DNA of 16,460 bases from Desulfosarcina sp. (GTDB taxonomy: Bacteria; Desulfobacterota; Desulfobacteria; Desulfobacterales; Desulfosarcinaceae): NCBI GenBank assembly GCA_018224455.1, contig JAGTUY010000099.1, forward strand, positions 1-16,460, given 5' to 3'. Below are positions 1-6,776 of the stretch, piece after piece. Both the position numbers and the translations under genes were made by a program. How positions within the stretch are numbered: the first letter of the stretch is position 1; each line of letters opens with the position of its first letter. A model generated the notes under the pieces. That model was not told the DNA's origin, made no database searches, and worked only from the letters and a program-made list of their open reading frames with translations.

Positions 1-271
1 CGAATATATCCTGATGAAAGGCGTCAACGACAGCACGGCCGACGCCGAACGATTGGTCAAACTGCTGCGACCCATCAGGGCCAAGATCAACCTGATAACC
101 TTCAACGAGCACCCGGGCAGCGACTTCAAGCGACCGGACCCCTCCCGGATCAGCCGGTTCCAGGAATTGTTGGCCGAGCATCATGACACGGTGATGGTCC
201 GCCACAGCAAGGGCCGGGACATCGGTGCCGCCTGCGGTCAATTGCGGGCCAAACATGAGCTTGATGACTGA
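1..271 (+). CDS. rlmN: 23S rRNA (adenine-2503-C2)-methyltransferase RlmN, C-terminal fragment
   Basis: The reading frame enters from the left edge (first full codon at base 2) and stops at TGA 269-271, so only about the last 90 residues are visible. The segment KGVNDS, then INLITFNEHPGSDFKRP, then RHSKGRDIGAACGQL is characteristic of the end of the radical-SAM enzyme RlmN. This enzyme methylates A2503 of 23S rRNA and also A37 of some tRNAs. The Cys in AACGQL corresponds to the catalytic cysteine that forms the covalent RNA intermediate. The internal ATG at 14 is not the start; the Met sits within the conserved stretch. The radical-SAM CxxxCxxC motif lies outside the window. The gene is convergent with the proline dehydrogenase gene and looks intact at its 3' end. 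Confidence 0.93.
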   Translation, partial: EYILMKGVNDSTADAERLVKLLRPIRAKINLITFNEHPGSDFKRPDPSRISRFQELLAEHHDTVMVRHSKGRDIGAACGQLRAKHELDD

Positions 272-287
272 AAAAGGGAGTCTTTTT
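271..287. terminator. Weak A/T hairpin after rlmN
   Basis: AAAAAG at 271-276 and CTTTTT at 282-287 form a 6-bp inverted repeat with a 5-nt loop, overlapping the rlmN stop codon and ending in a T run on the plus strand. The stem has only one G:C pair, so it is a poor terminator on its own. The rest of the convergent gap (288-395) shows only short, weak repeats such as AGCAG/CTGCT near 364-377 and no gene. Confidence 0.25.
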
Positions 288-395
288 GTAAGTGCTACAG
301 ACACCACTCTGGTCAGGCCCTACCGGAAAAAAGGGATGATCTGAGTCGTATCATTGCAACCGAGCAGCCGACCTGCTTTGAACCCCCACCAACAA

Positions 396-1601
396 TTATT
401 GAGCTTGCTTTCTGCGTCTTAGTTCCTTAGCGATCGTCTCAAGTTCTTTACTCATCTGTCCGGCAATTGCAGTGTTTTCTTCTGCTCGTCTGGCCAAATA
501 GGGCAAGGTTGACTCCACCGGCCCAAAGGGAAGGTATTTACTTACGTTGTATCCGGCACTGGCGAGGTTAAAGCTGATATTATCGCTCATACCATAAAGC
601 TGAGAAAAATAGATATGCGGGTGGTTATTGGCAAGTTTTTTTTCGGTCATATAATGAACCAGCAGTTTGCAGCTGTTCTCATTATGGGTTCCGGCACAAA
701 TTTCCACGACGTCAATATTCTCTATACATAGTCCTATTGCTTCATTATATTCTTTGTCCGTTTCTAATTTAGACGAATTTATGGGGGATTTATACCCTAA
801 AAGACTTGCTCTTTCTCTCTCTTTTTCAAGATAGGCACCGCGCACGATTTTTATGCCCAATTTATAAGACCCCGTTCGGGCTTGTTTGATCAACCGCCTA
901 AAATAATCAATACGGTCCCATCGGTACAGCTGCAAGGTAGTAAAAACGATTGCTTTATCCTTGTTGTATGTCGACATCATTTTTTCGGCCATAGCGTCTA
1001 TGCCTGCCTGGATCCAGCTTTCCTCTGCATCGATATAGACAGGTTTATTTGCTTGGTGAGCTGCTTTACATATAGCATCAAGCCGGCTTTGAAGCTGGAG
1101 CCATTCTCGCTGCTCATCTTTTGAAAGACTATCCTTGGCGGTGATTTTTTCAAGTAATTCAAGTGAACCGATTGCGGTTATTTTCATGCAGGTACACGGA
1201 ATATTGGGGTTTGATTTGGACTGCTCAATAATATTTAACAATTCTTTCTTCGTACCTTCAAAGCCGGCTTCGTCTTCAGTTCCTTCAACCGAATAGTCCA
1301 ATATGGTGCCTATGCCCGCCTTGCCAAGATTGGCTATTACTTTTGAATACTCTTCTTTCTTCTCACCACCGCAAAACTGCTTAAATACGGTGGCTTTGAT
1401 TATCGGTTTGACGGGCAGACCCATCGATAGGGTAAGTTTTGCAGCTTGTGAAAGGAATTTAACCAGAAAGGGATTTTTGGTCAGTACAAATATTAAATAA
1501 GCCAATAGGAGATCCCGGTCCGATTTATGTTGAAAGGCAATGGCTGTATCTTCAAAAGAAACCGGCAACACTGAATTTTTAAAACTCTCGATTTTATTCA
1601 T
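396..1601 (-). CDS. Proline dehydrogenase (stand-alone PRODH, Bacteroidetes-like)
   Basis: This is an FAD-dependent proline dehydrogenase, oxidising L-proline to pyrroline-5-carboxylate and passing electrons to quinone. It has about 401 residues, with only the PRODH TIM-barrel domain and no fused P5C dehydrogenase as in PutA. Visible family motifs in order are KITAIGS, IDAEESW, YRWDR, GIKIVRGAYLEKER, GTHNENS, SQLYGMSDN, the KYLPFGPV segment, and RRAEEN near the C-terminus, where the Arg pair binds the substrate carboxylate. The start is set at the ATG at 1601 because the upstream in-frame ATG (1616) begins ATGGAGGAG, which is itself the Shine-Dalgarno for 1601. The nearest recalled relatives are Cytophaga/Flavobacterium enzymes, and the gene is visibly more A+T-rich than its neighbours, which suggests transfer. 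It is the last gene of the minus-strand amino-acid cluster, 166 bp after the symporter. No P5C dehydrogenase gene is visible. Confidence 0.9.
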   Translation of the reverse strand: MNKIESFKNSVLPVSFEDTAIAFQHKSDRDLLLAYLIFVLTKNPFLVKFLSQAAKLTLSMGLPVKPIIKATVFKQFCGGEKKEEYSKVIANLGKAGIGTILDYSVEGTEDEAGFEGTKKELLNIIEQSKSNPNIPCTCMKITAIGSLELLEKITAKDSLSKDEQREWLQLQSRLDAICKAAHQANKPVYIDAEESWIQAGIDAMAEKMMSTYNKDKAIVFTTLQLYRWDRIDYFRRLIKQARTGSYKLGIKIVRGAYLEKERERASLLGYKSPINSSKLETDKEYNEAIGLCIENIDVVEICAGTHNENSCKLLVHYMTEKKLANNHPHIYFSQLYGMSDNISFNLASAGYNVSKYLPFGPVESTLPYLARRAEENTAIAGQMSKELETIAKELRRRKQAQ

Positions 1602-1639
1602 GATTGTCTCCTCCATTCAATCCCATCCTGGTTGAGAAG

Positions 1640-1740
1640 GTCCATTGCCTTAGGGAAAAACCGATGGACTGTCGCTTTGGGGTTTCAACAGCACGGTTGG
1701 AAATCGAATCCAACCAGACCCCACCTGCACACCACGCAGG
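1640..1740 (-). repeat. Cluster of inverted repeats between symporter and proline dehydrogenase
   Basis: Three inverted repeats crowd the 166-bp gap. GTCCAT (1640-1645) pairs with ATGGAC (1664-1669). GGTTGGA (1695-1701) pairs with TCCAACC (1709-1715), flanked by GGGGT (1679-1683) and ACCCC (1718-1722), which could extend the same hairpin. CCTGC (1724-1728) pairs with GCAGG (1736-1740). None is followed by a T run on the minus strand, so they are not clear terminators. They could be processing hairpins in an operon mRNA or part of the proline dehydrogenase leader. I see no -24/-12 promoter here. Confidence 0.4.
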
Positions 1741-1767
1741 CATCTGTTAAATAATCGAAAAGCCTGT

Positions 1768-3282
1768 TTATTTATAGCGCTGGATCTCTCCGGATTTTAT
1801 TCGCGCCTGATAGTCTTTCAGATCCTTTTTCACGGTTCCCATCAACAGATACAAGCCGAGCACATTGCCAAGGGACATGGCAAAAATCGCTGCATCTGAA
1901 AAATCAATCACCGGTCCCAGACTCATGCTGCATCCGATAACGACAAACACACAGAAAATCAATTTAAAGGTCAACTCCGAAATTCGGCTTTCCCCGAACA
2001 AATAGGTCCAGCATTTCAAGCCATAGTAAGACCAGGAGATCATGGTGGAAAAAGCGAATAAAAGCACGGCAACGGCGAGTACGACGCCAAACCAGGGAAA
2101 CACGGACTGGAACGCGGCCGAGGTCAAGGCCACACCGGTCATTCCCCCTGCGTCGGCGTAGGCGCCGGTAATGACAATGACCAGGGCGGTCATGGTACAG
2201 ATCACGACCGTATCGATGAACGGTTCCAGAAGGGCCACATACCCTTCTGTGAGCGGTTCGTTGGTGCGGACGGCTGAGTGCGCGATGGCTGCCGAGCCGA
2301 TGCCGGCTTCGTTTGAGAACGCGGCACGCTTCAAGCCCTGAATCAGCACACCGACGATCCCCCCACCAATGGCCTCGGGCGCGAAAGCGCCTTGAACGAC
2401 GAGTCCAAATGCGGTTGGTATTTTGGTGAAGTTCGCTATTAGGATTACCAGGGCGGTACCCACATACAAGATAGCCATCAGTGGTACAATTTTTTCTGTT
2501 ACCTTAGCAATGGATTTGATGCCGCCAATAATAACAGCACCGACGATAACGGCCAGGATAAGCCCGAACAACCAGCCGGTATCGGTAAATATCCCGAAGG
2601 TATTGGCAATCATTTGATGGGCCTGGTTCCCCTGAAACATATTACCGCCGCCAAATGAGCCGAAGATACACATGATGGCGAACAGCACTGCCAGCAACTT
2701 GCCAAGACCCGGCTTGCCTTTTTCCGCCAACCCCTTGCTCAGATAATACATCGGGCCGCCGGAAACATGTCCGTCGGGGAACTCTTCACGATATTTGACG
2801 CCCAGCGTGCACTCAGTAAACTTCGATGCCATACCGGCAAGTCCTGCAACGATCATCCAGAAGGTGGCGCCGGGTCCTCCCAAGCTGACCGCAACCGCGA
2901 CACCGGCGATGTTTCCCAGCCCCACCGTGCCGGACAAGGCGGTGGCCAGCGCCTGAAAGTGGGACACTTCACCGGCGTCTTCAGGATTTGAATAGACACC
3001 GCGAAGCAGGTCGATGGAATGCCGGATACCCGTAAACTGGACAAACCCCATGTATACCGTCAGGATTAGCGCACACAGGATCAACCAAGCGACGATCAGT
3101 GGAAAACTCACCCCATTGATCGTTACAGAGTAAAAGATAAACGAAACAAATGGACCAAACACGGTGCCGAAGATTTCACCGATCTTCTGATCGATACCTC
3201 CCCCGGCGTCCTGAGCGAATGCCGCCGCGGGTGGACACAGGACAAACACCGTTAGTAAAATCGAAATGGCTATATATTTCAT
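1768..3282 (-). CDS. AGCS-family sodium:alanine symporter
   Basis: This is a Na+-coupled amino-acid symporter (alanine/glycine:cation symporter family) in the inner membrane, about 504 residues. Diagnostic segments are ALSGTVGLGNIAGVAVAV with the following GGPGATFWM, the SGGPMYYLSKGL region, and GLKRAAFSNEAGIGSAAIAHSA late in the protein. It has about ten hydrophobic segments and an extra N-terminal hydrophobic stretch ending in AAAFAQD, which looks like a cleavable signal peptide; many Gram-negative AGCS proteins have this. The start at 3282 is chosen because AAGGGAG sits 8 nt upstream of that ATG; an upstream in-frame start (3390) would add 36 unrelated residues. It lies between the UspA gene and proline dehydrogenase, in a cluster with alanine dehydrogenase, so alanine is the likely substrate, though specificity cannot be read from sequence. 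Confidence 0.93.
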   Translation of the reverse strand: MKYIAISILLTVFVLCPPAAAFAQDAGGGIDQKIGEIFGTVFGPFVSFIFYSVTINGVSFPLIVAWLILCALILTVYMGFVQFTGIRHSIDLLRGVYSNPEDAGEVSHFQALATALSGTVGLGNIAGVAVAVSLGGPGATFWMIVAGLAGMASKFTECTLGVKYREEFPDGHVSGGPMYYLSKGLAEKGKPGLGKLLAVLFAIMCIFGSFGGGNMFQGNQAHQMIANTFGIFTDTGWLFGLILAVIVGAVIIGGIKSIAKVTEKIVPLMAILYVGTALVILIANFTKIPTAFGLVVQGAFAPEAIGGGIVGVLIQGLKRAAFSNEAGIGSAAIAHSAVRTNEPLTEGYVALLEPFIDTVVICTMTALVIVITGAYADAGGMTGVALTSAAFQSVFPWFGVVLAVAVLLFAFSTMISWSYYGLKCWTYLFGESRISELTFKLIFCVFVVIGCSMSLGPVIDFSDAAIFAMSLGNVLGLYLLMGTVKKDLKDYQARIKSGEIQRYK

Positions 3283-3429
3283 AATGATAACTCCCTTTTC
3301 AGGTTGTCGGATAAGTATTACAAAAAGCCATGGCAGTTTTCTTGAAAAGCAACATCGGTCAAGGCCTGTTGTGAACCCTCGCACCCTCATGTGCAGAAAT
3401 ACCCATGAGAAAAGGCGATTACGATGTCG

Positions 3430-3864
3430 CTAGGGGACGATGGTCACCGGGATGTGGGCAAGCTGTATCAGCTTCCTGCCCACACTCCCGAAAAGCAAGG
3501 ATTTGATCCCCGAATGGCCGATCCGGCCGACAACAATTTGTCCGGCCCCATGCGCTTTGGCGATTTGGAGCAAGACATCGGCCACTTGACCATGGCGGAC
3601 AACGCCGAGCGCCTCGATGCCCTGGCTTTCGAGAGACTTCAGCACCGGGTCCAGCACTCTCTCCCTGGCGGTTTTGATCTCTTCTTTGCGACGCAAGTGC
3701 CGTTGTTCGTTTTCTTCAGGGGTGTTAAACGTATACGGTGACCACTCAACCACATAGGCGAGAACCAGACTTGTATCGCCGGCCTTGGCTTGTGAGACGG
3801 CAAAATTTACAGCATGTTCGCCGGCTTTACTACCGTCAATGCCTATCAACATTGTATCCGTCAT
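3430..3864 (-). CDS. Universal stress protein, UspA family (ATP-binding type)
   Basis: The 144-residue protein is the usual size for a single-domain Usp. It opens with the beta-strand MLIGIDGS and ends with the nucleotide-binding signature G-x2-G-x9-G-S (G113, G116, G126, S127), followed by IPVTIVP. It therefore belongs to the ATP-binding class rather than the UspA-type class that lacks the motif. AGGAGG stands 4-5 nt before the ATG. It lies 57 bp after the binding-protein gene and 147 bp before the symporter gene on the same strand, so it is probably co-transcribed. Usp genes beside transporters are common and some Usp proteins bind and modulate them; that role here is only inferred. Confidence 0.92.
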   Translation of the reverse strand: MTDTMLIGIDGSKAGEHAVNFAVSQAKAGDTSLVLAYVVEWSPYTFNTPEENEQRHLRRKEEIKTARERVLDPVLKSLESQGIEALGVVRHGQVADVLLQIAKAHGAGQIVVGRIGHSGIKSLLFGSVGRKLIQLAHIPVTIVP

Positions 3865-3921
3865 GGGTCCTCCTTTACAAAAATGAAATTTAATGGCGTT
3901 TTACACGATTTTCGTCTCCGG

Positions 3922-5136
3922 TTAATTTATCTGGCCAAATTCAATGAATGAGCCTTCTCTGACATTAACGCCCATTTCAATAATCACCCCGGACACATCA
4001 CCGGCCTCGTCAAAATCGAGAGAGCCGGTGGCGCCCTCATAGTTGATCGCTTTACCCGCCTTGATCAATGCTTTGGCTTTGGCCCACTCACCCGGCAGAA
4101 TGACCTCACCAGGCGGCGCCGCTACACTTCGCAGAGCCTGGGCTATCCCGGCACGATCCGCCCTGCCGTTTTTTTCGATGGCCAAGGCAAGCAGAAACGC
4201 GGCATCATAGGATTGCGCGACAAACGCCCCCGCCGGGTTCAGATTGCTGCCCCAGGCATATTTGTTGAAAACTCGCGCTCCCGTGCTATCCGGGGCACCC
4301 GGCTTGGTGACGATCATCCCCCTGAGCTTGTCACTGCCGATGGCTGCGATAAGGGTATTGCTGGCCATCCCGTCTCCACCGACAAACTGGTCGAAGGCAC
4401 CGCTCTCCACCGCCTGGCGAAGTATCGTCTGACCGGAGCCATTTGCGTATGCCAGCACGACCAATGTGTCGACGCCCGAGGCTGACAGTGTGCGGACAAC
4501 ATCACGGTAGTCCGTTTTTCCCTCTTCGTGGGCCACATTCCCGGCTACTTTACCACCGGCAGCTTCGAAAGCGCTGGCAAGTTCGGCGGAAATGCCCTTC
4601 CCCCAATCATTGTCTACGTGGGTAATGGCAATATGCTTGATCCCCTTGGATAGTAACAAGCGTGCCATGATGCCGCCCTGGTAAACATCGGAAGGCGAAG
4701 TGCGAAACACCAGATCATCGTCATCGAGCGTTGTGATCGCCGGAGCGGTTGCGGATGGGGACACCACGGTGATGCCCGCGGGGATCGTCACATTTTTATA
4801 CATGGCGATTGCCGCACCCGAACACAGCGGTCCGACAATGGCCAACACTTTTTCATCCTGAACGAGGTGGATGGCGGCATCCACAGCCGCGGTGACATCC
4901 GAGCAGGTCGAATCCCCGCTCGGCATGATCATTGGTTGCCCGTCTAAAATGCCGCCCTGATCATTCACATGCTTGGCCGCAAGTTTGGCACCTTGGTACA
5001 TGCCCGGCGCCAAACTTTTAAGCGGGCCTGTGAATCCGGCGAGAAATCCAACTTTCACATCGGCAGCGGCGGATCCCGACCCGATGAGGGCAATCATAAC
5101 CGCCACTGCAATAAAATATTTTTTGATTGGTGACAT
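3922..5136 (-). CDS. Periplasmic binding protein, branched-chain amino-acid (LivJ/LivK) type
   Basis: This 404-residue secreted ligand-binding protein has an N-terminal signal peptide (positive MSPIKK, hydrophobic core, cleavage likely after GSAAA). The mature protein begins VKVGFLAGFTGP, then follows the type I periplasmic-binding fold: AKLAAKHVNDQGGI, AIVGPLCSGA, VVSPSATAP, FRTSPSD, HVDNDWGKG, and a C-terminal INYEGATGSLDFDEAGD segment typical of Leu/Ile/Val-binding proteins. AAGGAGG lies 8 nt before the ATG. Normally such a protein feeds an ABC importer (LivHMGF), but no permease or ATPase gene is adjacent; it follows ald by 120 bp and precedes a Usp gene. Its partner may be encoded elsewhere, or it may serve as a sensor; the sequence does not decide. 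Confidence 0.9.
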   Translation of the reverse strand: MSPIKKYFIAVAVMIALIGSGSAAADVKVGFLAGFTGPLKSLAPGMYQGAKLAAKHVNDQGGILDGQPMIMPSGDSTCSDVTAAVDAAIHLVQDEKVLAIVGPLCSGAAIAMYKNVTIPAGITVVSPSATAPAITTLDDDDLVFRTSPSDVYQGGIMARLLLSKGIKHIAITHVDNDWGKGISAELASAFEAAGGKVAGNVAHEEGKTDYRDVVRTLSASGVDTLVVLAYANGSGQTILRQAVESGAFDQFVGGDGMASNTLIAAIGSDKLRGMIVTKPGAPDSTGARVFNKYAWGSNLNPAGAFVAQSYDAAFLLALAIEKNGRADRAGIAQALRSVAAPPGEVILPGEWAKAKALIKAGKAINYEGATGSLDFDEAGDVSGVIIEMGVNVREGSFIEFGQIN

Positions 5137-5256
5137 TGACGATTCCTCCTTGGAGTTAATATCTCAGCTGTGAAACGAATTAGGTTGGCGTACTTCCCCC
5201 AAAAGATACGCGTGATACCCGGCGTTGGGGGCACCAGGCGTTGTGACTCAGCTGCG

Positions 5257-6369
5257 TTAAAGCAGGTTGTCAACAGCAGCGTATTCCAAACCAAACGCCT
5301 CGGCCACGGCCCTATAAGTCACCTTGCCGTCAATCACGTTGGCTCCCAGCTTGATTTCGTTGCTTTCCTGCATGGCCGCTTTCCAACCCTTGTTGGCGAT
5401 TTCCACGGCGTAAGGCAGGGTGGCATTGGTCAGGGCCATGGTGGACGTGCGCGGCACGGCTCCGGGCATGTTGGCCACGCAGTAGTGGACCACGCCGTCA
5501 ACCACGTAGATGGGATCGCCGTGGGTGGTGGCCTTGGAGGTTTCGAAACAGCCCCCCTGGTCGATGGCCACGTCCACCAAGACCGAACCCGGCTTCATGG
5601 TTTTGAGCATTTCTCGAGTGACCAGTCTGGGTGCCTTCGCTCCGGTCACCAGCACCGCGCCGACGACAACGTCGGCTGTCTTGATCAGTTCCCTGAGCGC
5701 TGCCGGACTGGAGTACAAAAGAAAGCAATTGGCAGGCATCACATCGCTCAGGTAACGCAGCCGATCGAGATTCATGTCTAAAATGTATACCTTGGCGCCC
5801 AGACCACATGCCATCTTGGCCGCGTTTACGCCGACGACACCACCGCCGATCACGACCACGTTGCCTGGATCCACGCCCGGCACCCCGCCCAGCAACACCC
5901 CGTGACCACCCTGGGCCATCTCAAGGTACTTGGCCCCCTGCTGGATGGCCATGCGTCCGGCCACTTCGCTCATGGGGGTGAGCAGGGGTAGCGAACGGTC
6001 GGGCTTTTGAATGGTTTCATAGGCGATACAAACCGCTTTGCTTTTGATCAGTGCGCGGGTCAATTCTTCAGCCGCCGCCAGATGCAGGTAGGTGAAGACG
6101 ATCTGCCCTTCCCGGATCAGCTCGTATTCTGACGGCAGCGGCTCCTTGACGTGCATGACCATGTCGGAACGATCAAAAATCGCTTTGGGCGTATCTACTA
6201 TTTCTGCCCCGGCTTTGGTGTACATGGCATCATCGAAGCCGCTGCCGTTACCGGCATCCTTTTCAACAAGCACTGAATGGTCATTGGCCTTCATGACCTC
6301 CACTCCTGCCGGGGTCATACACACACGGTTCTCCTCTGCCTTGATTTCCTTTAGAATTCCAACAATCAT
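5257..6369 (-). CDS. ald: Alanine dehydrogenase
   Basis: This is NAD-dependent L-alanine dehydrogenase, which interconverts alanine with pyruvate, ammonium and NADH. At 370 residues it matches the family closely. Counting from MIVGILKEIK, the catalytic residues fall at the canonical positions: K75 (VKEPLP), H96 (TYLHLA) and D270 (AIDQGG). The NAD-binding glycine loop GGGVVG is at 175-180 with D198 at the end of the second strand. The C-terminal signature YCVANMPGAVPRTST is present. The ATG at 6369 is preceded by GAGGAG; the upstream in-frame ATG (6399) would add ten unrelated residues. The gene heads the catabolic part of the cluster and has a predicted sigma-54 promoter about 135 nt upstream, with the regulator encoded just upstream on the same strand. 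Confidence 0.97.
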   Translation of the reverse strand: MIVGILKEIKAEENRVCMTPAGVEVMKANDHSVLVEKDAGNGSGFDDAMYTKAGAEIVDTPKAIFDRSDMVMHVKEPLPSEYELIREGQIVFTYLHLAAAEELTRALIKSKAVCIAYETIQKPDRSLPLLTPMSEVAGRMAIQQGAKYLEMAQGGHGVLLGGVPGVDPGNVVVIGGGVVGVNAAKMACGLGAKVYILDMNLDRLRYLSDVMPANCFLLYSSPAALRELIKTADVVVGAVLVTGAKAPRLVTREMLKTMKPGSVLVDVAIDQGGCFETSKATTHGDPIYVVDGVVHYCVANMPGAVPRTSTMALTNATLPYAVEIANKGWKAAMQESNEIKLGANVIDGKVTYRAVAEAFGLEYAAVDNLL

Positions 6370-6514
6370 GGGCTTCTCCTCTGTTTTTGGGGTTATCAAT
6401 TTATGGAACGTCCGATGAGGTGCAGATTGACCTACCTGATTACAAATGCTTATTTTTTAATCAGTTGGCCGGGCGGGCTGCATTGGGTGGTGAACAAGCG
6501 TCAACGATCGATTT

Positions 6515-6530
6515 TGCAGGATGCCTGCCA
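6515..6530 (-). promoter_or_regulatory. Predicted sigma-54 (-24/-12) promoter of ald
   Basis: Read on the minus strand the sequence is TGGCAGGCATCCTGCA, against the consensus TGGCAC-N5-TTGCA. It has the invariant GG and GC doublets with exactly 10 nt between them. Only the sixth base of the -24 block and the first T of the -12 block differ. With C6516 as -12, transcription would begin near 6504 and give a leader of about 135 nt before ald. Its position between an AAA+ enhancer-binding-type regulator gene and ald makes chance unlikely. Confidence 0.7.
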
Positions 6531-6591
6531 AAGTTATCGATCAAGAAAGAAATTGAAAAAATTCAAGAAATGGACAGCATTCACATAGCGT

Positions 6592-6609
6592 TGTAAAGCT
6601 GGCTATAAA
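6592..6609. promoter_or_regulatory. TyrR-box-like operator upstream of ald
   Basis: TGTAAA-GCTGGC-TATAAA matches the E. coli TyrR box TGTAAA-N6-TTTACA at 10 of 12 specified positions, with a perfect left half. Its centre is about 96 bp upstream of the predicted sigma-54 start, a normal place for an enhancer site. The nearby regulator has the TyrR domain layout. The binding specificity of this distant homologue is not known, so the assignment is an inference. Confidence 0.4.
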
Positions 6610-6610
6610 T

Positions 6611-6622
6611 TCAATATATTGA
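6611..6622. repeat. Perfect 12-bp palindrome upstream of ald
   Basis: TCAATATATTGA is a perfect self-complementary 12-mer immediately beside the TyrR-box-like site, centred about 112 bp upstream of the predicted ald start. It could be a second operator half-pair or a binding site for the regulator dimer. It is A+T-rich, so chance is possible. Confidence 0.4.
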
Positions 6623-6726
6623 TACAATTACTTATTACGATCTACTTGGCTAAGTCCTTCTTTTAAGGCAATTCATCGCCTTGCTGCACAAAATTAAGGA
6701 GGCTTTCAAGCTGATGATTTTCGAAA

Positions 6727-6744
6727 TGGTAACAAATCATACCA
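6727..6744. repeat. TGGTA-N8-TACCA inverted repeat between regulator and ald
   Basis: TGGTA (6727-6731) and TACCA (6740-6744) are exact inverted arms separated by 8 nt, inside the 3' flank of the regulator gene and about 230 bp upstream of the predicted ald start. It is not followed by a T run, so it is not a convincing terminator. A distal enhancer site is the alternative. Confidence 0.3.
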
Positions 6745-6776
6745 AATTTAGGTTGAAGTAGACCTATCTATTTAAT

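Noticed and set aside
1303..1500. Plus-strand open frame within the proline dehydrogenase gene
   Set aside because: It is antisense to well-conserved PRODH sequence.
3331..3346. TGGCAG-N5-TTGA resembling a plus-strand sigma-54 promoter
   Set aside because: The -12 doublet is GA rather than GC, and it points away from the symporter with no plus-strand gene downstream.
5196..5231. CCCCCAA...TTGGGGG inverted repeat between ald and the binding-protein gene as a terminator
   Set aside because: The loop is about 22 nt and there is no T run on the minus strand; too weak to call.
6387..6596. Plus-strand open frames (69 and 61 codons) in the ald upstream region
   Set aside because: No motif, no good ribosome site, and they overlap the predicted ald promoter; treated as chance.
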